Shown: piece after piece, positions 44,974 to 55,400 of the stretch
How positions within the stretch are numbered: the stretch's first letter is position 1
Layout: every line of letters starts with the position of its first letter
Origin: Muribaculaceae bacterium Isolate-036 (Harlan)
GTDB taxonomy: Bacteria > Bacteroidota > Bacteroidia > Bacteroidales > Muribaculaceae
DNA length: 64,000 bases
NCBI GenBank assembly: GCA_003833075.1
Contig: RIAY01000001.1
Coordinates: forward strand, 372,001-436,000
Direction: 5' to 3'
Translations under genes and position numbers: made by a program
Notes under the pieces: generated by a model
What the model was told of the DNA's origin: nothing
Databases searched by the model: none
Seen by the model: the letters and a program-made list of their open reading frames with translations, nothing else

Positions 44974-45837
44974 ATGATAATAATCAGAAAGGTCGCTGAA
45001 CTCCTCGATTTTGTGGAGCTTCAGAAAGAACAAGGGAATGCTGTGGGACTTGTGCCCACTATGGGAGCTTTGCATGCCGGCCATTTGTCGCTTGTGGAGC
45101 GGGCTGTAAAAGAGAATCCATGTGTGATCGCGAGTGTATTTGTCAATCCGACGCAGTTCAACAATCCTACGGATCTCGCCACATATCCGCGCAAGGAGGA
45201 AGACGATTTCAAGATGCTTGCCGAGGCGGGAGTATCGGCAGTTTTCGCGCCTTCCGTAGAGGAGATGTATCCCGGAGGTCCGGAAGCTCAGCCGCGCCAT
45301 GAATTCGAGCTTGGCACGGCGGCAGAGGTGATGGAGGGACGTTTCCGTCCCGGTCATTTTCAGGGTGTGGCACAGGTCGTGAGTCTTCTTTTCCGTCTGT
45401 GCAGTCCGACACGGGCTTATTTCGGAGAAAAGGACTTCCAGCAGATTGCCGTTATCCGCAATATGATCGAAACCGAGGGAATAGATGTGGAGATTGTGGC
45501 GTGTCCCATAAAACGGGCAGACGATGGTCTTGCACTCTCAAGCCGCAACGCATTGCTTTCCGAAGAGCAGAGAGCTGTGGCTCCTGAGATTCACAGGGCA
45601 TTGGAATATAGTGTCGTATATTCGCGTGAACATAGTGTCGGAGCCACACATGACACTGTCGTGGAGCGCATCGATGCCGTGCCGTTTATGAGAGTAGAGT
45701 ATTTTGAGATTGTAGACGCCCGCACGCTCCTTCCTGTGGAAGAGTGGGATGAAAGTCCGTGGATTGTCGGATGCATTACGGTCTATTGCGGAGATGTGAG
45801 ACTTATCGATAATGTGACTTATAAAAAAGAGATTTGA
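44974..45837 (+). CDS. panC: Pantothenate synthetase
   Basis: The 287 residues match PanC, which joins pantoate and beta-alanine with ATP to make vitamin B5. Seen are [15 protein letters not shown] with the ATP-binding HxGH-like motif, [32 protein letters not shown] and [12 protein letters not shown]. It is followed after 4 bp by panD, which supplies the beta-alanine, so the two enzymes of one step sequence are co-expressed. Confidence 0.97.
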   Translation: MIIIRKVAELLDFVELQKEQGNAVGLVPTMGALHAGHLSLVERAVKENPCVIASVFVNPTQFNNPTDLATYPRKEEDDFKMLAEAGVSAVFAPSVEEMYPGGPEAQPRHEFELGTAAEVMEGRFRPGHFQGVAQVVSLLFRLCSPTRAYFGEKDFQQIAVIRNMIETEGIDVEIVACPIKRADDGLALSSRNALLSEEQRAVAPEIHRALEYSVVYSREHSVGATHDTVVERIDAVPFMRVEYFEIVDARTLLPVEEWDESPWIVGCITVYCGDVRLIDNVTYKKEI

Positions 45838-45841
45838 GGAT

Positions 45842-46189
45842 ATGCTTATCGAAATGATGAAATCGAAGATTCACCGTGTTACAGTGACAGAGGCGAATCT
45901 TAATTATATAGGGAGCATCACGATTGACAAACGTCTTCTGGATGCCGCCGATATTCTGCCTGGTCAGAGAGTGTGGATCGTAAACAACAATAACGGCGAG
46001 AGGTTCGACACCTATGTGATAGAGGGAGAAGCTGACAGCGGTGTGATTTGTCTCAACGGTGCGGCTGCCCGCAAGGCGCAGCCCGGCGATGTGGTGATTA
46101 TAATGACTTATGCCCAGCTCACTCCCGAGGAGGCAAAGACCTGGAAACCCAAGGTGATATTTCCCGATACAGAAACCAACAAATTGTAA
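45842..46189 (+). CDS. panD: Aspartate 1-decarboxylase proenzyme
   Basis: The 115 residues have [18 protein letters not shown] at the start and the self-cleavage site YIG-SIT, where the chain splits between Gly24 and Ser25 to form the pyruvoyl group. [20 protein letters not shown] and [18 protein letters not shown] follow. It turns aspartate into beta-alanine for PanC. The panD stop is 6 bp before ffh, so all three may share a transcript. Confidence 0.96.
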   Translation: MLIEMMKSKIHRVTVTEANLNYIGSITIDKRLLDAADILPGQRVWIVNNNNGERFDTYVIEGEADSGVICLNGAAARKAQPGDVVIIMTYAQLTPEEAKTWKPKVIFPDTETNKL

Positions 46190-46195
46190 TTCCGT

Positions 46196-47539
46196 ATGTT
46201 TGAAAATCTGTCGGAACGCCTTGAGCGTTCATTCAAGATATTGAAAGGTGAAGGCAAGATTACCGAAATTAATGTTGCAGAGACCCTTAAGGATGTAAGA
46301 CGTGCATTGCTTGATGCCGATGTCAACTATAAGGTTGCAAAAACGTTCACTGACACGGTTAAAAAGAAAGCCATGGGTCAGAACGTTATCAATGCCCTCA
46401 AGCCGAAGGAGCTGATGGTCAAGATTGTCCACGATGAGCTGACGGAGATGATGGGAGGCACGGAAGCTCCTTTGAATCTTGACGGGAATCCGGCAGTTAT
46501 CCTGATGTCGGGTCTGCAGGGTGCCGGTAAGACAACTTTCGCGGGTAAGCTTGCACGCAAGCTTAAATCTGCGAAAGGGAAGCGTCCGTTGCTTGTCGGT
46601 GCCGACGTTTATCGTCCTGCCGCCCGTGAACAGTTGAGAGTGCTCGCTGCAAGTATCGGTGTGCCTGTCTATACGGAAGAAGACAGTAAGGATCCTGTGC
46701 AGATCGCTCTTAACGCCATTGCTCATGCAAAATCGAATCATCTTGATTTGGTTATTGTCGACACTGCCGGACGTCTCGCTGTAGACGAAGAGATGATGGA
46801 TGAGATCGAGCGCATCAAGAAGGCGATCAGACCTCAGGAAACATTGTTCGTGGTTGACTCCATGACCGGTCAAGACGCTGTCAACACGGCAAAGACATTT
46901 AATGACCGTCTTGATTTCGATGGTGTGGTCCTCACGAAACTTGATGGTGACACCCGAGGCGGTGCTGCACTTTCAATTCGTGCGGTGGTTGACAAGCCCA
47001 TCAAATATGTCGGTACCGGTGAGAAGCTTGAGGATATCCAAGAGTTCAATCCCGAGGGTATGGCTAACCGTATCCTCGGCATGGGCGATATCGTGGAGCT
47101 TGCCAAACGTGCGCAAGAGATCTATGACCAGAAAGAGGCGGAAAGGATTCAAGAGAAGATCAAGAAGAATAAATTTGACTTCGACGATTTCTTGAAACAG
47201 ATAGAGAACATCAAGAAGATGGGTAACATCAAGGATCTTGCCGCAATGATTCCCGGTGTGGGCAAAGCGATCAAGGATGTTGATATAGATAATAACGCTT
47301 TCAAGGGTATTGAAGCGATAATTCATTCAATGACTCCTTATGAGCGTCAGAATCCGGAAGTGATAAAAGGCACGCGCCGTCAGCGCATAGCTAAAGGTTC
47401 CGGCACATCGTTACAGGATGTGAACAAGCTGCTGAAGCAGTTTGAAGACACCCGCAAGATGATGAAGATGGCGACTTCAATGAAGAATCCTATGAAGATG
47501 ATGCGCCAGATGAAGCAGCAGGGCGGACGCCGCTTCTAA
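46196..47539 (+). CDS. ffh: Signal recognition particle protein Ffh
   Basis: The 447-residue Ffh has an N domain, the GTPase G domain (SGLQGAGKTTFAGKLA, VIVDTAGRLAVDEEM, VLTKLDGDTRGGAALS) and a methionine-rich M domain at the end (MMKMATSMKNPMKMMRQMK) that binds signal sequences and SRP RNA. It guides proteins to the membrane while they are made. A terminator follows at once. Confidence 0.97.
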   Translation: MFENLSERLERSFKILKGEGKITEINVAETLKDVRRALLDADVNYKVAKTFTDTVKKKAMGQNVINALKPKELMVKIVHDELTEMMGGTEAPLNLDGNPAVILMSGLQGAGKTTFAGKLARKLKSAKGKRPLLVGADVYRPAAREQLRVLAASIGVPVYTEEDSKDPVQIALNAIAHAKSNHLDLVIVDTAGRLAVDEEMMDEIERIKKAIRPQETLFVVDSMTGQDAVNTAKTFNDRLDFDGVVLTKLDGDTRGGAALSIRAVVDKPIKYVGTGEKLEDIQEFNPEGMANRILGMGDIVELAKRAQEIYDQKEAERIQEKIKKNKFDFDDFLKQIENIKKMGNIKDLAAMIPGVGKAIKDVDIDNNAFKGIEAIIHSMTPYERQNPEVIKGTRRQRIAKGSGTSLQDVNKLLKQFEDTRKMMKMATSMKNPMKMMRQMKQQGGRRF

Positions 47540-47552
47540 AGATATTAAAAAT

Positions 47553-47580
47553 AAAAAAGAGGGACAATGTCCCTCTTTTT
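47553..47580 (+). terminator. ffh terminator
   Basis: AAAGAGGGAC and GTCCCTCTTT form a stem with a three-base AAT loop followed by a T run. The T run touches the stop codon of the convergent DUF6377 gene, so the hairpin may serve both. Confidence 0.9.
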
Positions 47581-49202
47581 TATTCCGGATATATCGGACA
47601 TATATCCATTATTTCTTTTTCGAAAGAATCGCGGTTAATTGCCCGGTTACGCATTTCGGTCCTCCTGTTGAATATTGTCTGTTGAGAATAGAACAGGAGG
47701 GTCGCTATTTTTGTGCTGTCTGTAATTCCCATCCTGATCAGGGCAAGGATGCGGAGGTTGGCGTTCAGAAGTTCACTACTTTTAGGGCATATTGCCTTGT
47801 CGGGCTGTAGCAAAGTATTCACATTCTTTATAAAATCCGGATACAGCCGCAGGAAAGCTGTATCGAAGTTGAAGAATACCTCTCTCAGTTCAGCTTCCGA
47901 AGGTCTTGAGTTCGCTTGAAGCAGCTTTTGCAGTTCATTGTATTGTCCCGCTTTCACTTTCGATGTCACTGTCAGTTGCAGGCGATTGTATTTATCGATA
48001 TATCCCGCGCATAGGTTAAGGAAGAGGTTGACGTATTGTTCACGTGAGCGGTTTGTTTCCTGAAGCTGTTTGTTGAATACCTTAAGCTGGTCGTTGAATG
48101 TAGACAAAGTCACGTTCCTGTTCCTGATTTTTCTTTTTTGCTCTATGATCATCGCTATCGCGATGATCAGTATTATCACTATTATTACGATTGTTGCCAG
48201 ATACAGGTGAAGTTGTTTGTTTTTTACCAACACAGTTTCCTGATATGCCGTTGCAATGGCTGGAAGTTTCTTGCCTATTTCAAGTATCCTCAGCCTGTTG
48301 TTGTATTCCAGCGCATCATTCAGCGAATAGTTGAGATATGCATTCGCGCGTTCCAGATCTCCGTCTTCATTCTTGATCAATAGAGCCACATCCTGCAAAG
48401 CAAGATTTTCCTTCAAGGGAATCATCTGATCGGAAATAGCTGCATTTATGAGCCATTTCCTGTAGTTTGCCCTGTCTTGCAGGTTGTTATATGCCTGTGC
48501 CAATGCGAACGCCGATTGGGCGTATAGCCGGGAATTTTTAGGTTCTTTCTCAACAACCTTGAGATAATTCTTTTTAGCCGTTTCAAAATCGTGGTTGAAC
48601 ATTAATGCTTTTTCTGCAATCCTGTAATTATACAGAGACGTGTTCCGTGGAGTTACCTGGATAAGGGAATCCAAGTATGTCTTGCTGTTGCGATAATAAA
48701 TAGGAGCAAATGTCTTATCCTGTGAATATTCTGCCCATAATCCGTAAGTCCATTGGTAAGCCTGATAATACTTTTCAAGGAGTGTGTCTGACAGGCATGA
48801 AGATTGAATTTTCTTAAGTTCATCGATTGCTTGACTGAAATGTCCGGAGGTAGCATATGACATTGACTTGTGTATTCTCACCTTTGCGTTAAGATCGTAG
48901 TCTCCCGTATCGGAAACAAGTTTTTCAGCCAAGTTGATATATCTCATTGCCGAGTCAAAACTGAGGGTCAGATACTCCTCGTAAAGTCTGTCGTATCCTT
49001 TAAGCTTATCCATTATCGGGGCATTCACCGGGATTCTGGATTTAATGCTGTCTATTCTGCGTTTTTTATTTTTGAGGAATGTGTCCCTGATGCTAAGCAC
49101 GGAATCGAGACTTGCAAGGTCATTTTGGGGCTTGGCGTAAACAGGGGATGTCGTCAACAAAACAAGGAGCATAAATATTGGGAACGTTCTCATTTTATTC
49201 AT
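47580..49202 (-). CDS. DUF6377 membrane-spanning regulator of PUL 2 (SusR-like)
   Basis: The 540 residues have a signal peptide (LLVLLTTSPVYA), a TPR-like periplasmic part, one membrane helix (LYLATIVIIVIILIIAIAMI) and a coiled coil (LSTFNDQLKVFNKQLQETN). The C-terminal helix-turn-helix-like end is LRILALIRMGITDSTKIATLL and QTIFNRRTEMRNRA. It is a paralogue of the 7481 gene, divergently placed 251 bp from susC of PUL 2, so it probably controls it by binding the repeats at 49345-49422. Its ligand is unknown but may be an alpha-glucan oligosaccharide. Confidence 0.85.
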   Translation of the reverse strand: MNKMRTFPIFMLLVLLTTSPVYAKPQNDLASLDSVLSIRDTFLKNKKRRIDSIKSRIPVNAPIMDKLKGYDRLYEEYLTLSFDSAMRYINLAEKLVSDTGDYDLNAKVRIHKSMSYATSGHFSQAIDELKKIQSSCLSDTLLEKYYQAYQWTYGLWAEYSQDKTFAPIYYRNSKTYLDSLIQVTPRNTSLYNYRIAEKALMFNHDFETAKKNYLKVVEKEPKNSRLYAQSAFALAQAYNNLQDRANYRKWLINAAISDQMIPLKENLALQDVALLIKNEDGDLERANAYLNYSLNDALEYNNRLRILEIGKKLPAIATAYQETVLVKNKQLHLYLATIVIIVIILIIAIAMIIEQKRKIRNRNVTLSTFNDQLKVFNKQLQETNRSREQYVNLFLNLCAGYIDKYNRLQLTVTSKVKAGQYNELQKLLQANSRPSEAELREVFFNFDTAFLRLYPDFIKNVNTLLQPDKAICPKSSELLNANLRILALIRMGITDSTKIATLLFYSQQTIFNRRTEMRNRAINRDSFEKEIMDICPIYPE

Positions 49203-49328
49203 ATCTCAGTTTATTTGTATGCAAAGATAATATAATTTTTTTAATACCCAATGAGATCTATCCTTCTTATTAACACTACCCGATTCCAAATTAACTTAAT
49301 TTCTAATAAATTGATAATTAATGAATTA

Positions 49329-49339
49329 CCCCCCCCCCC
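49329..49339. repeat. 11-base cytosine tract
   Basis: Eleven Cs in a row sit between the regulator and susC of PUL 2, just before the ACTACTT repeats. Such runs change length by slippage. At this place a change would shift upstream sites relative to the promoter rather than shift a reading frame. Confidence 0.85.
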
Positions 49340-49344
49340 GATGC

Positions 49345-49381
49345 ACTACTTGAACTACTTAAAACTACCTGCCAACTACTT
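49345..49381. repeat. Four phased ACTACTT direct repeats
   Basis: ACTACTT, ACTACTT, ACTACCT and ACTACTT start at 49345, 49354, 49364 and 49375, about one DNA turn apart. They sit on one face of the helix some 25 bases before the promoter region, as activator binding sites would. The nearby DUF6377 protein is the natural candidate for binding. Confidence 0.6.
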
Positions 49382-49385
49382 GCTA

Positions 49386-49422
49386 TTGATAATTGTACGT
49401 TGTGGTTATAATTTTACCACAA
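49386..49422 (+). promoter_or_regulatory. PUL 2 promoter with palindrome
   Basis: TTGTGGT (49400-49406) and ACCACAA (49416-49422) form an inverted repeat around TATAATTTT, which itself resembles a -7 element (TATAATTTTAC). A TTG at 49386-49388 could be the -33 element. A repressor or catabolite regulator bound here would block the promoter directly. Confidence 0.5.
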
Positions 49423-49453
49423 AATCAATAAACAATAATTAACCTAAATCTTT

Positions 49454-52444
49454 ATGAAACCTTTTAATTTAACATTTGGACGGATGGTGCTTCTTGTGGC
49501 AATGTTGCTGCTGTCGCCGCATGCGTTCGCCCAGGTGAAAAAAATCTCAGGTACCGTGACTGACTCATCGGGTGAGCCGTTGATAGGTGCGAGTGTATTT
49601 GTTGTAGGAACCAATAAGGGAGCTTCGACAGATATGGATGGAAGATACACGATTGAGGCGAAAAGTAACGACAAGGTGCGTTTTTCCTATATCGGGTATA
49701 AGACAAAGACTGTTAAGATTGAGAATCGCACGGTTATCAATATAACGCTTGAGGAGGACAATACGGTGCTTGATGAGGTAGTTGTTATCGGTTACGGCAC
49801 CATGGATAAGAAAGAGTTGACCTCAGCGGTGTCTCATGTCAGTGCGAAAGACTTCCAGTCCATAGCGTCGACAGACGTGTCTATGCTTATTCAGGGCAAA
49901 GTGCCGGGGCTTTCGGTTGTCAACACGGCTGCCGCCGACCCTAACTCGGCAGCGAGTCTCCAGATTCGTGGCGTTTCATCGCGCGAGGCTGGTCTTGGTC
50001 CGTTGATCGTGCTTGACGGTGTGCCCGGAGCAAGTCTCACCAATATCAATCCGAATGATATAGCATCTTTCGACGTGCTGAAGGATGGAGCCGCATCCGC
50101 TATTTATGGTACACGTGGTTCCAATGGTGTGATTATCATCACTACCAAGAAAGGTGCGCAGGATGGAAAGGTGCATACCACTTATTCAGGAACTTTCTCA
50201 TGGGACAAGGCTAACCGTGACCTTGACATGATGAATGCTGAGGAATATAGGGCCTGGCGTATTCCTTCGGGTGATGCAGCAGTGGATCTCGGTGGTAATG
50301 ATGATCTTTTCGATATGGTTTCCCAAACCGGTTTCAAACAGACGCACACTTTGACAATCAGCGGAGGTGGAGCCAATACAAATTATCGGGTATCAGCAGA
50401 TTTTCGCAACGGAGACGGCGTGGAGAAACGAGGAAACCGTGAAGAATATGGTGCTCGTGCCACTATAAATCATGCTACCAAGGGCGGCTTGTTTAACGCC
50501 ACCTTGAATGTCGCACCCCGTATCGTCTATCGCAAACTTGCTGATAATGACGTGTTCCGTCGTGCGATAGAAGCGAATCCGACCACACCTGTATGGGATC
50601 CCAATGTTCCCGGGAAATATTATGATTTCTCAACTGTCAATGGTTTCGTGAATCCCATGGAATCTATAGATCTTGTGCAAGACAAGAGTCAGGAGAAGGT
50701 GCTCGACTGGGACGCTACCGTCAAGCTTAATCTCCTTCCCCTTTTCCTTCCTAACGCAAAATACAGTCAGAATCTGTCGACTCAGATAACTTTCGCCGAT
50801 CATCAATACAATAACGACGGCAGTTATTTCGAACCGTCGACAATGAATCAGAACCTTAAGATAAAGAAGAAAGGATATGCAAGCCGTACGGCTAACAATG
50901 CCCGTAGCATGAGTCTTGAATGGCTTGTTAATTATAATATCGGAATAAAGGATCATAATATCCGTGCCATGGCGGGTTATTCATACCAGTATTGGCAGAA
51001 CTCAGGTTTCTCCGCCAATAACTATGACTTCGCCAACGACGGTCTCGGTGCTGACAATCTTGGTTCCGGAGAGGGCGCCAAGGAGGAAGGAGAGGTAGGC
51101 ATGAGCAGTTACCGTAACGACAACAAGCTTATTGCATTTTTCGGACGTGTAAACTACGACTATGCCGGACGTTATCTCTTCACAGCTTCTTTGCGTCATG
51201 AGGGTTCATCCAAATTCGGAAAGAATCACAAATGGGGTAATTTCCCTGCCGTATCCGCCGGCTGGCGCATATCCGAAGAGGAATTTATGAAGGATACTTC
51301 CTCATGGTTGAATGAATTGAAGATACGTGCTGACTTCGGTGTCACCGGTAATCAGGAATTTGGCAGCTATCTGTCGCTTGACACAATGGGCTCTTTCGGC
51401 TATAGCTACTACAACGGACAGTGGGTGAAAGTGTGGGGACCCGGAAAGAATGTCAATCCAGACCTTCATTGGGAGAAAGGAAAGAACTGGAATATTGGTC
51501 TTGATTTCTCACTCTTCAATAACAGGCTCTATGGTTCGTTCAACTATTTCAACCGCCGCCAGCAGGATCTGTTAGGTAATTATCGGGTGCCAATGCCTCC
51601 TTATCTCTTCACTCACACCTATGTGAATGTGGGAACAATGAAGAACACCGGCTTTGAGTTCGATATCACCTTTAACGCCGTCCAGACACGTGATTTCACG
51701 TATACCATGAATTTCATAGGTACAACGCAATCCAACAAGTTTGTGGATTTCAGTAACTCCGAATTTGTAGGTAACGATTATTATGACGTTGCTTATACGG
51801 AAAATCCTTATCCGAATATTCCGCTCCAGCGAATTGAGAAAGGACGTTCTATCGGAAGTTTCTATATGTTCAAATATGCCGGTATCAATACCGATGGCGA
51901 ATGGCTCATATATGACAAGGATGGAGACATCATCAAGGGTATTCAGGGTTCTGAGGCTGACCGCCAGTATGTAGGCAACGGCTTGCCCAAGTTCACGCTC
52001 TCTACAAGCCACAATTTCCGCTATAAGAATTTTGACCTTTCCCTTTTCTTCCGTGGTGCGTTCGGTTTTGATATATTCAACATCCACGACTTCTATTACG
52101 GCACACGCAATTTCCCCGGAAACATGCTGTGTAAGGCATATCAGAAGAATGAGAAGATTTCATCGAAACAGAATCCCATTGTTTCCGATTATTTTCTGGA
52201 ACGCGGTGATTATTTCAAACTCGATCAGATCACGCTCGGCTACACGCTTCCCACGCCCAAGGCACGATTCATGGATCAGCTCCGAATTTACGGAACAGTC
52301 CGCAATGTGTTCACCATCACAAAATATAGTGGCATGGATCCCTCAAATTTCCAGGTTAATGGTCTTACACCGGGTGCTCACGGCGGTCGTGGATATTATC
52401 CCACCACGCGTCAGTTCATAGTAGGCGTGCAGCTTGATTTCTAA
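49454..52444 (+). CDS. SusC-like TonB-dependent outer-membrane transporter (PUL 2)
   Basis: The 996 residues have a signal peptide (ending HAFAQ), a carboxypeptidase-regulatory-like domain (ISGTVTDSSGEPLIGASVF), a TonB box region (VLDEVVVIGYG), a plug (DVLKDGAASAIYGTRGSNG) and a long barrel ending in RQFIVGVQLDF. It would import oligosaccharides with the SusD part of the next protein. Spacing to that gene is 30 bp. It differs clearly from the PUL 1 SusC, so it has another specificity. Confidence 0.95.
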   Translation: MKPFNLTFGRMVLLVAMLLLSPHAFAQVKKISGTVTDSSGEPLIGASVFVVGTNKGASTDMDGRYTIEAKSNDKVRFSYIGYKTKTVKIENRTVINITLEEDNTVLDEVVVIGYGTMDKKELTSAVSHVSAKDFQSIASTDVSMLIQGKVPGLSVVNTAAADPNSAASLQIRGVSSREAGLGPLIVLDGVPGASLTNINPNDIASFDVLKDGAASAIYGTRGSNGVIIITTKKGAQDGKVHTTYSGTFSWDKANRDLDMMNAEEYRAWRIPSGDAAVDLGGNDDLFDMVSQTGFKQTHTLTISGGGANTNYRVSADFRNGDGVEKRGNREEYGARATINHATKGGLFNATLNVAPRIVYRKLADNDVFRRAIEANPTTPVWDPNVPGKYYDFSTVNGFVNPMESIDLVQDKSQEKVLDWDATVKLNLLPLFLPNAKYSQNLSTQITFADHQYNNDGSYFEPSTMNQNLKIKKKGYASRTANNARSMSLEWLVNYNIGIKDHNIRAMAGYSYQYWQNSGFSANNYDFANDGLGADNLGSGEGAKEEGEVGMSSYRNDNKLIAFFGRVNYDYAGRYLFTASLRHEGSSKFGKNHKWGNFPAVSAGWRISEEEFMKDTSSWLNELKIRADFGVTGNQEFGSYLSLDTMGSFGYSYYNGQWVKVWGPGKNVNPDLHWEKGKNWNIGLDFSLFNNRLYGSFNYFNRRQQDLLGNYRVPMPPYLFTHTYVNVGTMKNTGFEFDITFNAVQTRDFTYTMNFIGTTQSNKFVDFSNSEFVGNDYYDVAYTENPYPNIPLQRIEKGRSIGSFYMFKYAGINTDGEWLIYDKDGDIIKGIQGSEADRQYVGNGLPKFTLSTSHNFRYKNFDLSLFFRGAFGFDIFNIHDFYYGTRNFPGNMLCKAYQKNEKISSKQNPIVSDYFLERGDYFKLDQITLGYTLPTPKARFMDQLRIYGTVRNVFTITKYSGMDPSNFQVNGLTPGAHGGRGYYPTTRQFIVGVQLDF

Positions 52445-52474
52445 TTCCAAGTAAAAACCAAGAATTAATTAAAA

Positions 52475-55400
52475 ATGAAACCATATAAATATTTAGCGGG
52501 CTTGGCTATGGCTACGTTGACATTGTCCGGATGTACGAATCTTGACGAGACAGTGTATGACCAGATAAGCTCCAACAACTATTTCAACACGAAAGAAGAC
52601 GTAATTGCTATGGCGTTCCGTTCTTTTGAGCACGGCTATTGGACAATAGTGCCACGCTTCAGGATTCAGGAGCTTCCGGGTGACCAGCTTATCATTCCCC
52701 GGCGCGACGGAAGCTGGGACGATGGCGGTGTGTGGCGTCAGTTCCATTATCACACATGGACTCCCGATATAGCGCGTCATGTGCATGACGAATGGGATTC
52801 CTGTTTTGCAGGAATCGGACAATGTAATTTCGCTATTGACCGATTCAGCGAGCTAGGTCCTGCAAAATTCGGATTCTCTGAAGAGGAGTTCAATTCATTA
52901 AGGACACAGAACAGGGTGTTGCGTTGCTGGTATTATATCCGTCTGCTTGACGCATTCCGCAATGTGCCCTTCTCAGTGAGCTATGATGATCCGTCGAAGA
53001 ACAGCATGGCTCAGGTTCCGCCGGAATTTATATTCAACTTTGTAGAGACAGAGCTTAAGGAATCCATTCCTTTGCTCTATAAGAAAGAAAGCCTTGGTTC
53101 CGGCTCTCAGTATGCCAATCTATGGACGCAGGGAGGAGCGGCAGCTTTGCTCGTTAGGTTGTATCTCAATGCAAAAGAATGGATAGGGGTTGATCGTCTC
53201 GCTGATTGTGAGAAGGTTGCGCAGGATATTGTTGACGGTGTTTATGGTGCCTATAAGGTTGATGACCGTTGGGATGCGCCTTTTGATTCAGAGAATGACA
53301 AATGCGACGAACTCGTATTCTTCTTCTCCGGATCTTGCAATTACACAAGCTGGCACTACAATCAACTATATAATTGGGGCGTGCCATCCAATTCAGAACT
53401 TTTCTTTAACGACTATAAGGTGAAGCATGGCGGACATAACGGAGAGTTTGTATGCTCGCCGAGTTATGACCCTACGGGCATGCTTTATGATTTTGAACTC
53501 GGCATGACGGTGCAGAAATTCAGGAAATATCCCGGAGATGTGCGTCTGGCGAAATATAAGAACCTCGGAGGAGGTAAACGTGAGGGAATGTTCCTTTTCG
53601 GCAATCTTGAATATACTCAGAACGGAATTAAGCGTAAGTTGAAGGCTCCTGAGATGCCATATGACCTTTGCATCCGTGATGCAGTGGGACAGTTCCATTA
53701 CATGAAAGAAGACAAGTGGCTTACATCCGCGAATAGCGACATGACCACCGGTGATTATAACTCCGGATGGTACACGGTGAAGTATCCGATGTATAGCGAC
53801 ACGGATCCGGGTGCCGGAGAAAGTGACTTTGCGGAAATCCGTCTGCCGGAGATCATATATGCTCTTGCAGAGTGCAAGCTTCGTAAGGGAGATGCAACGG
53901 GTGCCGGTAAACTTCTCAACAGTGTGCGCCGACGTTATTATCCCCAGGCAATGCTCAGACATGTGCTGTATGCACCTGAAGGTAATGTGGATCTTGACAT
54001 GGACGAGATGCTTGACGAGTGGGGACGTGAGTTCTTGGCAGAGGGACGCCGCCGTATAGATTTGATCCGTTTCGGAAAATTCTGTACCGGAAAATGGTGG
54101 GACAAGAATCCGGATGCCGACGACCATGCGAAGATATATCCTGTGCCGCGTTCCTTGACGCGCAATTCGCAGGATCAGGTGCTTTATCCGGAAGTTACGG
54201 ATCGCCCCGATTTCACATGGGTTGTTACGGATCATCCCGGGGCGCGAGAATATATCGACGGATTTTTCAAGCATTACCATGACATGGGTGTGAATTTCGT
54301 AAGGATGGACTTCATGTGCTGGTATGAGGATGGCGATCCGGGACGCGATTATCCGGTGACGTGCGGTTACGGAAGAGAGCGTTATGAGCGCGGTCTTGCC
54401 TACATCTGTGAGTCTGCTTCCAAATACGGTATTTTCACATCTATCGTGATGCCTGAACTTTACAATGACGGCGAATTGGAAAGGAAATATTGCAACATGA
54501 CCCGTATCGTTCAGGATACGAATATAGGAGGTTGGCATCATTTCTCCTCTTTCAACAGGGGTAAGATTTATGACCGCTGGCCTTATGCCGACAATCAGTT
54601 TGACGGCTTCACCCATTGGAGCCATATCGGAGGAAAGGGGAAGGTTATCCTTGATGGTGACTTCTTGCGTCTCAACAAATGTGATAATGATGACGAACGT
54701 CGTTCGCAGGTGTCGCTGCAATTGATTGCCGGTGGTCCGGTGGCGATTGCGGATACGCCGGAAACAATCGGTGACTTGTCCCAATTCTATACCAATGATG
54801 AATTGCTTGCACTGAATAAGGATGGCTTTGTGGGTAAACCTTTGTCCGATGTAGTCAACAGCGAGAAAAGTTGTCGCTGGTGGGGGACAATGACTAATGG
54901 GGACGTGGTTATTGCCATGTTCAACAGGGAATCGGTTTCAAGGACAATGAGTATGAATCTGGAGGAAATAGGTCTTGTAGGATCATATCGTGTCCGTGAC
55001 CTTTGGGCACATGTCTATGAGGAGTCGGTGACTGGCACTTATAAGGCTCAGATTCCCGCTCATGGCTGCAAGGTGGTAAGGCTTATGCAGAAGGATGCTC
55101 CTCATCCATCTGAGATTTTCCTTATCGGCAAAGCCACTCCTGCTTATTGGAATATAGATCAGGCAAGTGAAACGCTTCGTGAAGATGACGGCACGTTCGT
55201 TTACAGTGGTCCTTTGTTTCGAGGAGAGATAAGGTTTGTAAGCGAACGGGATTGGCATTCTGTAAATTATATGCCTGAACACAATGGCACATGGCTCACG
55301 GATGGAAACAAAGTGGAAGTTTTCAATGGAGATCCACATGAGCTGGCGAAGCATTGGTGGGTAAATGAAAGCGGCACATACGAGGTGAGAATCAAGGTGT

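Noticed and set aside
53393-54784. 463-codon minus-strand ORF opposite the SusD-glycosidase fusion
   Set aside because: It is long only because the coding strand has high codon bias. A matching reading also occurs opposite the intact glycosidase.
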